Of a stretch of DNA of 64,000 bases, positions 49,689 through 58,074 are shown one piece after another (position 1 is the first letter of the stretch; every line of letters begins with the position of its first letter). Under the pieces are notes generated by a model. It ran no database searches. It had not been told where the DNA came from and saw only the letters and a program-made list of their open reading frames with translations. The stretch is from JALYLC01 sp035696365 (GTDB lineage: Bacteria; Actinomycetota; Thermoleophilia; Gaiellales; JALYLC01). The position numbers and the translations under genes were made by a program. Where the stretch lies: NCBI GenBank assembly GCA_035696365.1, contig DASRQS010000055.1, forward strand, positions 1-64,000, written 5' to 3'.

Positions 49689-49713
49689 ATTGGGGTCAGA
49701 CCCCAAGTTATGC
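49683..49713. repeat. Palindromic REP-like hairpin at the end of the cytochrome b gene
   Basis: TTGGGGTC A GACCCCAA is a perfect 8-bp inverted repeat with a one-base centre, extended outward by GCATAA/TTATGC with one mismatch, giving about 15-base arms. It overlaps the stop of the cytochrome b gene. A related core (GGGGTCAG...CTGACCCC) occurs at 55071-55108. It could terminate transcription or be a REP-type mobile palindrome. Confidence 0.7.
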
Positions 49714-49776
49714 GTGTCACTAAGTCTGTCTGAGTGACCGAACCTGACGCGTGCGCGTCCTCTAGAGTCGAGCGCG

Positions 49777-50580
49777 ATGAGCGAGCGCTTCCGACGCCTC
49801 TTCCCGGCGACGCTGCCGGTGATTGCCATGGCGCACGTGCCGGCCCTGCCGGGGTCGCCCCTGTACGACGCGCAGGCCGGCATCCAGGGTGCCATCGACG
49901 ACGTGCGCCGGGATCTCGAGATCCTGATCGACGAGGGCGTCGATGCCGTGCTCTTCTGCAACGAGAACGACCGGCCCTACCTGCTCGAGGCACCGCCCGT
50001 GCACGTCGCCGCGCTCGCGCGCATCGTGGGCGAGCTGGCGCCGGAGGAGTGCCCGTTCGGGGTCGACTACCTGTGGGACGCGCGCGCCACGCTCGGCATC
50101 GCGGCTGCCTGCGGCGCGGCCTTCATGCGGGAGGTGCTCCCGGGCGTCTACGAGAGCGACATGGGATTGTGGGAGACGGACGCGGGCAGCCTGCTGCGGG
50201 AGCGGCGCGCGTACGGCGCCGACGAGTTGTGCGTGCTGATGAACGTCACGCCCGAGTTCGCCTCGTCGCTCGGCAGTCGGACAGCGGGGGCGCGCGCACG
50301 CTCCGCGGTCGCCTCGTCGCTTGCCGATGCCATCCTCGTGTCGGGGGCGATCGCGGGCGCGGAGCCGCCCCTCGACGTCGTGCGCGAGGTCGCCGAGGCG
50401 GTCGACGGCAGTGCTCCCGTACTGCTCAACACGGGCGCCAAGGCCGGCAACATCGCTGCCTTCGCGCCCTTCATCGGCGGCGTCGTCGTCGGCAGCGACC
50501 TCAAGCGCGACGGCGACACCTGGAGCCCGGTCGAGCGCGCGCGCGTACGGCGCTTTCTCGACGCCGCGCGGAGCGCCTGA
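49777..50580 (+). CDS. BtpA/SgcQ family protein
   Basis: 267 residues, TIM-barrel. LPVIAMAHVPALPGSPLYDA, DLEILIDEGVDAVLFCNENDRPY, GVDYLWDARATLGIAAACGA and KAGNIAAFAPFIGGVVVGSDLK are conserved in the family. BtpA affects photosystem I stability in cyanobacteria, whereas in heterotrophs SgcQ-like proteins sit in sugar-utilisation clusters. The FGGY kinase gene starts seven bases later, in favour of a carbohydrate role. Confidence 0.9.
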   Translation: MSERFRRLFPATLPVIAMAHVPALPGSPLYDAQAGIQGAIDDVRRDLEILIDEGVDAVLFCNENDRPYLLEAPPVHVAALARIVGELAPEECPFGVDYLWDARATLGIAAACGAAFMREVLPGVYESDMGLWETDAGSLLRERRAYGADELCVLMNVTPEFASSLGSRTAGARARSAVASSLADAILVSGAIAGAEPPLDVVREVAEAVDGSAPVLLNTGAKAGNIAAFAPFIGGVVVGSDLKRDGDTWSPVERARVRRFLDAARSA

Positions 50581-50586
50581 GCGCAG

Positions 50587-52047
50587 GTGCTGCTCGGCCT
50601 CGACCTCGGCACGACCGCGGTCAAGGCGGCGGTGCTCGACCCGGAGCGCGGCCTGCTGGCCTCGGATTCGCTTCCCAACGCACCGGAGTCGCCGCGGCCG
50701 GGCTGGTCGGAGCAGGATGCCGAGGTCTGGCTCGACAACGCGCTGGAGCTGATCCCGCGCGTCTGCGCAGCCGCCGGGATCGCGCCGTCGGCGATCGCGG
50801 GCGTCGGCGTCGCCGGCTGCGTGCCGTGCGTCGTGTCACTCGACGATCGCGACCGGCCGCTGCGCCCCGCGCTGCTCTACAACGACGGGCGCGCCCACGC
50901 GGAGATCGACGAGCTGACCGCCGAGCTCGGCGACGCGCAGGTGCTGCGGCGTACGGGTGCGGGCGTGACCCAGCAGTCGGTCGGCCCCAAGCTGCGCTGG
51001 CTGCAGCGCAACGAGCCCGCGCTGTGGTCTCGCACGCGCCGCGTGGCCGGCTCCTACGACTGGCTTGCCGGGCAACTCTCGGGCGCGCGCCTCAGCGAGC
51101 GCAACTGGGCGCTCGAGAGTGGCCTCTACGACCTGACCACCGGCGAGTACGCCCCCGATCTGTGCGCGGCCGCCGGCGTCGAGAGCGATCTCTTCGGGAC
51201 GATCCGCGATCCGGCCGAGGTCGTCGGCGGGGTGACCGCCGTCGTCGCGGCGCGCTCTGGGCTGCCCGCCGGCGTTCCCGTGGTCGCGGGCCTGGCCGAC
51301 CATGTCTCCTCGGCGATCGGCGCCGGGCTCGCCCGGCACGGCGACCTGCTCGTCAAGCTCGGCGGCTCCGTCGACGTGCTGGCCTGCAGCGACCGTCCGC
51401 TGCTGGACGCGCGCCTCTACCTCGACGCCCACCCCTCCCCCGGGCTCTGGCTGCCCAACGGCTGCATGGCGAGCGGCGGTTCGGGCGTGCGCTGGTTCCA
51501 GCGCGAGCTGGCCACCGGAGAAAGCCTGGAGGTCCTCGATGCGGAAGCCGCGGCAACGCCTGCAGGTGCCGAAGGCGTCGTCATGCTGCCCTACCTTCTG
51601 GGCGAGAAGACGCCCGTCAACGACCCGCTCGCGCGCGGCGCAATCGTCGGCCTGCGGCTCGGGCACGCCCGCGGCCACCTGTTCCGAGCGGTGCTCGAGA
51701 GCTTCGCCTACGGCGTGCGCCACCACCTCGAGGTGCTGGGCGAGCACGGCCTGCGCCCCTCCCGAGCGCGCGTCACGAACGGCGGCGCCTCGTCCACGCT
51801 CTGGAAGCAGGTCGTCGCGGATGCGACAAGTCTCGTCCTGGAGCCCGTGGTGGACCATCCGGGATCCGCGCTCGGCGCGGCCTTCGCGGCGGGCATGGGC
51901 AGCGGCGCATTTGCGAGCTGGAGCGATGTCGGGCGCTTCGTCGCGCTCGCCGAGCCCGTCCTGCCGGAGCGCAGCGCTGCCGCCGTCTACGACGAGCGCT
52001 ACAGGACGTACCGCGCGTTGTACGGAGCTCTCACGCCGGCAGTGTGA
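50587..52047 (+). CDS. FGGY-family carbohydrate kinase (xylulokinase-like)
   Basis: 486 residues from GTG 50587. LLGLDLGTTAVKAAVLDPER (phosphate 1), the FGGY N-domain with GVGVAGCVPCVVSLDDRDRPLRPALLYNDGR, and the C-domain GDLLVKLGGSVDVLACSD. The signature region is RVTNGGASSTLWKQVVADAT, PGSALGAAFAAGMGSG. Phosphorylates a sugar or polyol; exact substrate unclear. Co-transcribed with the BtpA/SgcQ-like gene; its end overlaps the convergent histidine kinase gene by 17 bases. Confidence 0.92.
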   Translation: MLLGLDLGTTAVKAAVLDPERGLLASDSLPNAPESPRPGWSEQDAEVWLDNALELIPRVCAAAGIAPSAIAGVGVAGCVPCVVSLDDRDRPLRPALLYNDGRAHAEIDELTAELGDAQVLRRTGAGVTQQSVGPKLRWLQRNEPALWSRTRRVAGSYDWLAGQLSGARLSERNWALESGLYDLTTGEYAPDLCAAAGVESDLFGTIRDPAEVVGGVTAVVAARSGLPAGVPVVAGLADHVSSAIGAGLARHGDLLVKLGGSVDVLACSDRPLLDARLYLDAHPSPGLWLPNGCMASGGSGVRWFQRELATGESLEVLDAEAAATPAGAEGVVMLPYLLGEKTPVNDPLARGAIVGLRLGHARGHLFRAVLESFAYGVRHHLEVLGEHGLRPSRARVTNGGASSTLWKQVVADATSLVLEPVVDHPGSALGAAFAAGMGSGAFASWSDVGRFVALAEPVLPERSAAAVYDERYRTYRALYGALTPAV

Positions 52048-53083
52048 ACGTGAAGCTCGCGCCGCCGCCGGGCGTATCGGCGACGCGGATCGTGCCGCCG
52101 TGCAGCTCCACGATGGCCCGTGCGATCGCAAGGCCGAGGCCCGTGCCGCCCGCGGCACGGCTCTCGTCGCCGCGCCAGAACCGCTCGAACACGCGCTCCC
52201 CTGTACCGGGCGGCAGTCCCGTGCCGGTGTCGATCACGCTGACCTCGAGGCCGTCGCGGGCACTGATCAGGACGCGGCCCCCGGGCGGCGTGTGGCGGAT
52301 GGCGTTGCCGACAAGATTCGACAGCACCCGCCCGAGCTGGAGCGGGTCGAAGCGCCCGCGCAGTCCCGGCGGGCATTCGCGCTCGAGCAGCACGTGCGCG
52401 TTGCGCGCATCGGCCGCGTAAAGCGCGAGGCAGCCGTCGAGCAGCGGCTCCAGGTCGCTCTCGGCCACGTCCAGCGGCACCACGCCGGCGTCGAAGCGCG
52501 AGAGGTCGAGCAGGTCGTCGACCAGGAGCGTCATGCGCTCGACCTGTACCTGCAGCGACGCGAGGTGGAGCGCCGGATCCCCGACGCCGTCCTCGAGCGC
52601 CTCGGCGGACGCGCGCAGGTTGGTGAGCGGCGTCCGCAGGTCATGGCTGGCGGCGGCGACGAGCTCGCGCTGGGCGCGCAGGAGGCCCTCGAGTGCACTG
52701 CTCATCTCGTTGACGACGGACGCCACCTCGCGTAGCTCGCTCGGCCCGCTGAGCGGAGCGCGCGCCTCGAGCTCACCGTCCGCGAGGCGCTCTGCGGTGC
52801 GCCGGAGCGCGCCGAGCGGGAGTGAGATCGAGCGCGACACGAGCAGCGCGCCGACCAGCGCCGAGGCCGACGCGATCGCCGCGATGAGCGTCACGAGCGC
52901 GTCGTGGCGCGTGTCGAACATGATCAGCCCCGAGGCCACCACGGCGACGAGTGGCAGGCCCGACGCCAGCAGGGCCAGACCGGCCAGCCGCAGCCGCAGG
53001 GTCGGCAGCAGACGCAGGGCGAGGCCGCCCACGATGCCCGCTGCGAGCGAGCACAGCGCGAGCGTGAGCGCGAACGGGAACAT
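52031..53083 (-). CDS. Sensor histidine kinase (HAMP-HisKA type)
   Basis: 350 residues. Two membrane helices at about residues 2-24 and 64-84 with a very short loop between, a HAMP domain (SLPLGALRRTAERLADGELEA), phospho-acceptor His 147 in LVAAASHDLRTPLTNLRAS, and ATPase boxes LVGNAIRHTPPGG, SVIDTGTGLP and GGTGLGLAIARAIVELH. Starts immediately after the response regulator stop (TGA ATG). Signal unknown; the lack of a periplasmic domain suggests membrane or cytoplasmic sensing. Confidence 0.94.
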   Translation of the reverse strand: MFPFALTLALCSLAAGIVGGLALRLLPTLRLRLAGLALLASGLPLVAVVASGLIMFDTRHDALVTLIAAIASASALVGALLVSRSISLPLGALRRTAERLADGELEARAPLSGPSELREVASVVNEMSSALEGLLRAQRELVAAASHDLRTPLTNLRASAEALEDGVGDPALHLASLQVQVERMTLLVDDLLDLSRFDAGVVPLDVAESDLEPLLDGCLALYAADARNAHVLLERECPPGLRGRFDPLQLGRVLSNLVGNAIRHTPPGGRVLISARDGLEVSVIDTGTGLPPGTGERVFERFWRGDESRAAGGTGLGLAIARAIVELHGGTIRVADTPGGGASFTFTLPA

Positions 53084-53767
53084 TCAGGCGACGAAGCGGT
53101 AGCCGACGTTCCAGACGGTCTCGATGCGCCGCGGCGTGCGGGGGTCGTCCTCGATCTTCTCCCGCAACCTGCGCACGTGCACCGAGAGGGTGCCGGTGTC
53201 GATGGCTGCGGTGTAGCCCCACACGCTCTGCATGATCTGCTCGCGGGTGAACACGCGCCGCGGATGCCTGGCGAGGAACGCCAGAAGGTCGAACTCGCGC
53301 GCCGCAAGTCGCACCTCGCGGCCGTGCAGGCGCACCTCTCGCGCGGGCACATCGATCTCGAGCGCGCCGTGCAGCAGCAGATCGGGCAGCTCCTCGCCGC
53401 CGCCGCGACGCAACACCGCGCGCACGCGCGCCACCAGCTCGCGCGGCGAGAACGGCTTGGTGACATAGTCGTCGGCTCCCAGCTCGAGCCCGACGATGCG
53501 GTCGCTCTCCTCGCTGCGAGCGGTCAGCAGGATCACGGGGATGGGCCAGCGCGCGCGGATGGCGCGGCAGAGCTCGAGCCCGCCGATGCCCGGCAGCATC
53601 ACGTCGAGCACGACGAGGTGCGGCGATTCGCGCTCGACGAGCTCGCTGACCTCGCGGCCGTCGCCCGTGCTGATCACGCGGAAGCCGTCGCGGGTCAGGT
53701 ACTGCCCCACGATGTCCCGGACGGTGGGCTCGTCGTCGACGACGAGCACCGTGCGCGCTGGCTCCAC
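53084..53767 (-). CDS. OmpR/PhoB-family response regulator
   Basis: 227 residues from GTG 53767. Receiver: VLVVDDEPTVRDIVGQYL, phospho-acceptor Asp 55 in LVVLDVMLPGIGG, PVILLTARSEESDRIVG and DYVTKPFSPRELVAR. The winged-helix output domain is VRLAAREFDLLAFLARHPRRVFTREQ and TVWNVGYRFV. First gene of the pair. A 169 bp region separates it from the divergent secreted beta-propeller gene, which may be a target. Confidence 0.95.
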   Translation of the reverse strand: MEPARTVLVVDDEPTVRDIVGQYLTRDGFRVISTGDGREVSELVERESPHLVVLDVMLPGIGGLELCRAIRARWPIPVILLTARSEESDRIVGLELGADDYVTKPFSPRELVARVRAVLRRGGGEELPDLLLHGALEIDVPAREVRLHGREVRLAAREFDLLAFLARHPRRVFTREQIMQSVWGYTAAIDTGTLSVHVRRLREKIEDDPRTPRRIETVWNVGYRFVA

Positions 53768-53936
53768 TCCGCCATTGTGGCGGGCCGAGTATTAGGAAGC
53801 GGTGAATTCGCGGTCCTGGCCGGAACGCTTTCCTGAACGGGTTCTGAACAGCCGCTGAATAGGGGCCGAGATCGTGCAACGGACGCCATGGAGCGTGAGA
53901 CCGTGACCCGTCCGCACCTCCGACGAAAGGCCCCAC

Positions 53937-55022
53937 ATGCGGTTTCACCTGTCACTCCCGAAGCTGATCGGCCTCGCGGCCGTCGGCCTTGCGGTGATCG
54001 CGCCGGCTCCGGCGCTCGCGCATGGCGGCGGTGGCGCGGTCTTCACCGAGACGAACGCGACCGCCAACGCCGTGCAGTCCTACACCCAGAGCGGCGACGG
54101 CACGCTCACGCCGGGCCCGAGCTACGCCACGGGCGGCGCCGGCACGGGCGCGGCCGGCTTGGGCTCCGAGGGCGCACTCGCGCTGGACCGCGGCTGGCTG
54201 CTCGCGATCAACGCCGGCTCGAACGACGTCTCGGCGTTCCGCGTGCGCGGCGACCACCTCGCGCTCGTCAATCGCGTCCCCTCCGGCGGAACGACGCCGA
54301 ACAGCGTCACGATCCACGGGAACGTCGCCTACGTGCTCAACTCGGGCGCCAGCGGCAACCTCACGGGCTTCAGGCTGACCCGCAGCGGCCTGGTGCCGCT
54401 GAGCGGAGCCACGCAGCCGCTCTCCTCGGCCACAGCCGGCGCCGTGCAGGTCTCCTTCACGCCGCGAGGCGACCAGCTGGTTGTCTCGGAGAAGGGCGCC
54501 AACGTGATCGACACCTACCCTGTCGACCGCTGGGGCCGCGCCGGACCCGGCACGGCCCACGCATCGGCGGGAGCCGCTCCGTTCGGGTTCGCGTTCGGCA
54601 ACGGCGACTCGCTGCTCGTGACGGAGGCGGCGGCCAGTGCCCTCACGTCCTACGGGCTCGATCCGTTCACGACGGTCACCGCGTCGCTCCTGAACGGCCA
54701 GGGCGCCGCCTGCTGGGCCGCCTCGACACGCAACGGGCACCTGGTCTACACCGCCAATGCGGCGACCGACTCGATCTCGGCCTACTCCGTGGCCTGGAAC
54801 GGGAGCCTCACGCTGCTGACCCCGGGCGGCGCCACGACACAGTTGGCCAAGGGCACGCACCCGCTCGACGAGGCGATCTCGCGTGACCGGATCCTGTACG
54901 TCAACGGCGGCAACACCGGCACGATCAACGCGTTCAGGATCGCCTGGAACGGCTCCCTGACGTCGCTCGGCAGCGTCGGCGGCCTGCCCGCCGGCTTCGG
55001 CGGGCTCGTCGTCAGCTCGTAG
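53937..55022 (+). CDS. Secreted lactonase-like beta-propeller protein
   Basis: 361 residues with a signal peptide (about 1-28, LIGLAAVGLAVIAPAPALA). The mature part consists of seven-bladed propeller repeats: VFTETNATANAVQSYTQSGDG, NDVSAFRVRGDHLALVNRV, GNLTGFRLTRSGLVPL, TDSISAYSVAWNGSLTLL and GTINAFRIAWNGSLTSLG recur about every 45 residues. Resembles 6-phosphogluconolactonase/YncE-like propellers, but catalytic residues cannot be identified. Probably extracellular. A 14-bp hairpin terminator follows the stop directly. Confidence 0.85.
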   Translation: MRFHLSLPKLIGLAAVGLAVIAPAPALAHGGGGAVFTETNATANAVQSYTQSGDGTLTPGPSYATGGAGTGAAGLGSEGALALDRGWLLAINAGSNDVSAFRVRGDHLALVNRVPSGGTTPNSVTIHGNVAYVLNSGASGNLTGFRLTRSGLVPLSGATQPLSSATAGAVQVSFTPRGDQLVVSEKGANVIDTYPVDRWGRAGPGTAHASAGAAPFGFAFGNGDSLLVTEAAASALTSYGLDPFTTVTASLLNGQGAACWAASTRNGHLVYTANAATDSISAYSVAWNGSLTLLTPGGATTQLAKGTHPLDEAISRDRILYVNGGNTGTINAFRIAWNGSLTSLGSVGGLPAGFGGLVVSS

Positions 55023-55026
55023 AAAC

Positions 55027-55061
55027 GGCCAAGTGGCACACGCGGCATGTGCCACTTGGCC
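55027..55061. terminator. Strong hairpin after the beta-propeller gene
   Basis: GGCCAAGTGGCACA, loop CGCGGCA, TGTGCCACTTGGCC: a perfect 14-bp stem, five bases after the propeller stop at 55022. There is no U-tract on either side, so it is a GC-rich actinobacterial type of terminator, usable in both directions, or an mRNA 3' stabiliser. Confidence 0.75.
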
Positions 55062-55070
55062 ACGCACACT

Positions 55071-55108
55071 CCGGGGTCGGGCACGCACATGTGCGTGCCT
55101 GACCCCGG
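55071..55108. repeat. 38-bp palindrome, REP-like
   Basis: Two 19-base arms, CCGGGGTCGGGCACGCACA and TGTGCGTGCCTGACCCCGG, with one G-T type mismatch and no spacer. The core (GGGGTCAGGCACGCACA and its complement) resembles short dispersed palindromes known from many bacterial genomes and shares its GGGGTCAG ends with the hairpin at 49683-49713. It lies between converging genes. Confidence 0.7.
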
Positions 55109-55183
55109 CATGGCGGCCTCCCTCGGAAACGGTGCGATCGACACTCGTCCGTTGCCCGTCCAGGAAACGACGAAAACGAAGCG

Positions 55184-56881
55184 CTACCGCCCGAAATGGT
55201 TCGTGATCGGCAGGCGCCGGTCCCTGCCGAAGGCCTTGTGGTGCACCTTGATGCCGGGCGGCGCCTGCCGGCGCTTGTACTCCGCGAGGTCGACGAGGCG
55301 GGCAACGCGCCTCGCCACCTCGAGCGTCGCGAGGCCGCGCCTCGCGATCTCCTCGGGCGAGAGGTCGTCCTCCACGTAGGCCTCGATCAGGGGGTCGAGC
55401 TGGTCGTAGGGCGGCAGCGACTGGTCGTCGCGCTGATCGTCGCGCAGTTCGGCCGAGGGCGGGCGCTCGATGATCGAGGCGGGGATCAGCTCGCGGCCGG
55501 CCTGTTCGTTGACGTAGCGGGAGAGCGCGAACACGAGCGTCTTCGGGACATCCTTGATCGGCGCGAACCCACCCGCCGAGTCGCCGTAGAGCGTCGTGTA
55601 GCCAACTGCGGTCTCGGACTTGTTGCCCGTCGTCAGAACGAGCCAGCCGTGCTGGTTGGAGAGCGTCATCAGCAGCACGCCGCGGATGCGCGCCTGCAGG
55701 TTCTCGGCCGCCAGTCCGCTCGTGCCGGGCAGCGCGGCCTCGAAGGCGAGCCGTAGGTCCTCGATCGGAATCTCCCGGAAGGAGATCCCGAGCCGTTCCG
55801 CCACCAGGCGCGCGTCGCTGCGAGTGCCCTCGGTGTTGTAGCGCGTCGGCATCGAGACGGCCTCGACACGGTCGGCTCCGAGCGCATCGGCGGCGAGCGC
55901 GGCGACGAGCGCCGAGTCGATCCCGCCGGAGAGCCCGAGCAGCACGCGCTCGAAGCCGTTCTTGCGCACGTAATCGCTCAGCCCGAGGCGCAGGGCGCCC
56001 CACAGCTCAGCCTCCTGGCGCTCCGGCGCGCGGGCGACGGACGAGACGATGGCCGAAGGCTCGCTCGCGAGCGGCAGCTCGATCGTCACGGGCGGGTGCA
56101 CGCGGTGGCGGCGCGCGCGGCGCAGGCGCGAGTCGCGCAGGCGCTCGTGCACTGCGAGCTCGAGGTCGAGATCGCAGATCAGGAGCTCCTCTGCGAACGA
56201 GGCGGCGCGCGCCAGCACGGTGCCGTCGGGGTCGAAGACGGCGCTGCGGCCGTCGAACACGAGCTCGTCCTGGCCGCCCACGAGATTGCAGTACGCCACG
56301 GCGCAGAGGCCGTCGCGAGCCCGCGTCGCGAGCATCTCCTCGCGCGCCTGGCCCTTGCCGAGGTGGTAGGGCGAGGCCGAGATGTTGAGCACGCAGACCG
56401 CCCCGAGCGTCGCCGCCTCGGTGACGGCGTCGGGCAGCCAGACGTCCTCGCAGACGGTCAGCGAGAGGGCGCCCTCGGGCGCCTCGATGTGCAACGAGCC
56501 GCGACCGGGCGAGAACGTGCGCTCCTCGTCGAACACGCCGTAGTTGGGCAGCTCGCGCTTGTCGTAGCGCGCCACGATCTCCCCGTTCGCCAGCACGAGC
56601 GCCGAGTTGCGCACGCGGTCGCCGTCGAGCCAGGGACAGCCGACGACGAGCGGCAGCTCGATCTCCGCGGCGAGCAGCTCCGCCTCGGCCTGGCAGGCAC
56701 GCAGGAAGGCGGGCCGCAGCAGGAGATCCTCGGGCGGGTACCCCGAGATGGCGAGCTCCGGGGCGAGGGCCAGATCGGCTCCCGCCCGAGCCGCGTCCGC
56801 GCAGGCATCGGCGATGCGCTTCCGGTTCTCGGCAAGCGCTCCGACCGTGAGGTCGAGCTGGGCCAGCGCGAGGCGGAGCAT
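55184..56881 (-). CDS. nadE: Glutamine-dependent NAD(+) synthetase
   Basis: 565 residues from ATG 56881 (GTG 56890 adds three). The N-terminal nitrilase-type amidase has Glu in LALAPELAISGYPPEDLLLR, Lys in YDKRELPNYGVF and Cys in LTVCEDVWLPD. The C-terminal synthetase has the P-loop LLGLSGGIDSALVAALAAD and GNKSETAVGYTTLYGDSAGG. Makes NAD from deamido-NAD using glutamine nitrogen. Full length for the family. Convergent with the propeller gene. Confidence 0.97.
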   Translation of the reverse strand: MLRLALAQLDLTVGALAENRKRIADACADAARAGADLALAPELAISGYPPEDLLLRPAFLRACQAEAELLAAEIELPLVVGCPWLDGDRVRNSALVLANGEIVARYDKRELPNYGVFDEERTFSPGRGSLHIEAPEGALSLTVCEDVWLPDAVTEAATLGAVCVLNISASPYHLGKGQAREEMLATRARDGLCAVAYCNLVGGQDELVFDGRSAVFDPDGTVLARAASFAEELLICDLDLELAVHERLRDSRLRRARRHRVHPPVTIELPLASEPSAIVSSVARAPERQEAELWGALRLGLSDYVRKNGFERVLLGLSGGIDSALVAALAADALGADRVEAVSMPTRYNTEGTRSDARLVAERLGISFREIPIEDLRLAFEAALPGTSGLAAENLQARIRGVLLMTLSNQHGWLVLTTGNKSETAVGYTTLYGDSAGGFAPIKDVPKTLVFALSRYVNEQAGRELIPASIIERPPSAELRDDQRDDQSLPPYDQLDPLIEAYVEDDLSPEEIARRGLATLEVARRVARLVDLAEYKRRQAPPGIKVHHKAFGRDRRLPITNHFGR

Positions 56882-56923
56882 CGATTCCACCGTAGCAGCG
56901 GACTGCCGCTACGACCGCCGCAA

Positions 56924-58024
56924 CTAGCGGGCGCCGAGCACCTTGTAGAGCCCGTAGGCCGGCTTCTGCTGCCAGTCGAAGGTCGCGAGCCCGGAGCGCC
57001 AGTAGCTGGTCGGCGACTCGTCGCGCACGAGGTACCAGACGAGCAGCTTCGCGTACGGGTAGTGCGTCCGCACGAGCGTCACGGTCTTGCGCAGCAGGTC
57101 GGCCTGCTTGGCCGGGGAGATGGTGCCGAGCTTGGGCGTCGGCGCGGTGCGCCAGGCGAACTCGGTGAACCAGATCGGGACGCTGCCGCCGTAGGCCTTG
57201 CTCAGCCAGTGCTCGAGCTGGTCGAGGTTGCGCAGCGTGATGGCGCCGTCGGCGGGCTTCTCGTTCGGCTTGAAATCGGGAACCAGGCCGTTCATGTACG
57301 GGTTGAAGGCGAGGGCGTCCGGGCGCGGGCCGCCGGCCTTGCGATAGGTGTCGAGGAAGGCCAGCGGCGCCGCGCCGCCCTGCGCGCCGCGGCTCGCGAT
57401 CGGCCCGGCGGCGACGCGGGCATCCGGCGACACGGCGTGCACGGCGTCGGCGCAGGCCTTCACGAGCTTCGCGAACGTGCGCGCGGCCGTCTCGCCATTC
57501 GGCCCTTGCGGCAGGAGGTACTGGCCGCGGTTGGGCTCGTTCCAGACCGTGAAGCTCTTGACCGCGGGCAGCGGGACGAGTGAGCCGGGTGGCGTGTAGG
57601 TGCCCGAGTAGCGCCAGGCCACGACGCCGCAGAAGCGACCGTAGTCGTCGGCGTTGAGCGGCGCGTAGCGCGGCGCCTTGCCGGCGTTCGCCCAGCGCGG
57701 CGCGTTGACGATCGTGAACAGGCTCTGCGCGCCGATCGCCGCCGTCTGCTTGTCCATGGCGTCGGCGTGCTCGAAGTCGTAGGCCGGGTCAGCCGGATCG
57801 TCGGGCTGCTCTGGGCGCGTCGGCGACACCTGTTCCCAGCCGAGGTTGTAGCGGATGACCCTGGGATCGAGGCCGCGCGCGAAGGGCCACGCGTTCGGCT
57901 CCTGCGAGGTGAGCAGCGCGTCGTCCTGGATGCCGAGCTCGAGCTCGGCCTGCGCCGGCACGACGCCGATCGCGGCGACGAGGGCGAGCGCGAGGAAGAC
58001 ACCGCGTAGGAGAGCGAGGCACAT
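56924..58024 (-). CDS. Secreted glycoside hydrolase-like protein (clan GH-A type)
   Basis: 366 residues from ATG 58024 with a signal peptide (residues 1-26, ending PAQAELE). The mature part is a (beta/alpha)8 barrel by pattern. KSFTVWNEPNRGQY carries the putative acid/base Glu, and SVPIWFTEFAWRTAPTPK the putative nucleophile Glu at the end of strand 7. This is like GH5/GH39-type enzymes of unknown specificity. Exported. Located 42 bp upstream of nadE, same direction. Confidence 0.82.
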   Translation of the reverse strand: MCLALLRGVFLALALVAAIGVVPAQAELELGIQDDALLTSQEPNAWPFARGLDPRVIRYNLGWEQVSPTRPEQPDDPADPAYDFEHADAMDKQTAAIGAQSLFTIVNAPRWANAGKAPRYAPLNADDYGRFCGVVAWRYSGTYTPPGSLVPLPAVKSFTVWNEPNRGQYLLPQGPNGETAARTFAKLVKACADAVHAVSPDARVAAGPIASRGAQGGAAPLAFLDTYRKAGGPRPDALAFNPYMNGLVPDFKPNEKPADGAITLRNLDQLEHWLSKAYGGSVPIWFTEFAWRTAPTPKLGTISPAKQADLLRKTVTLVRTHYPYAKLLVWYLVRDESPTSYWRSGLATFDWQQKPAYGLYKVLGAR

Positions 58025-58074
58025 CGACACAGCATCGTCGAGCGGGGCTCGCGAGGGCTCCCCCTCGCGGGTAC

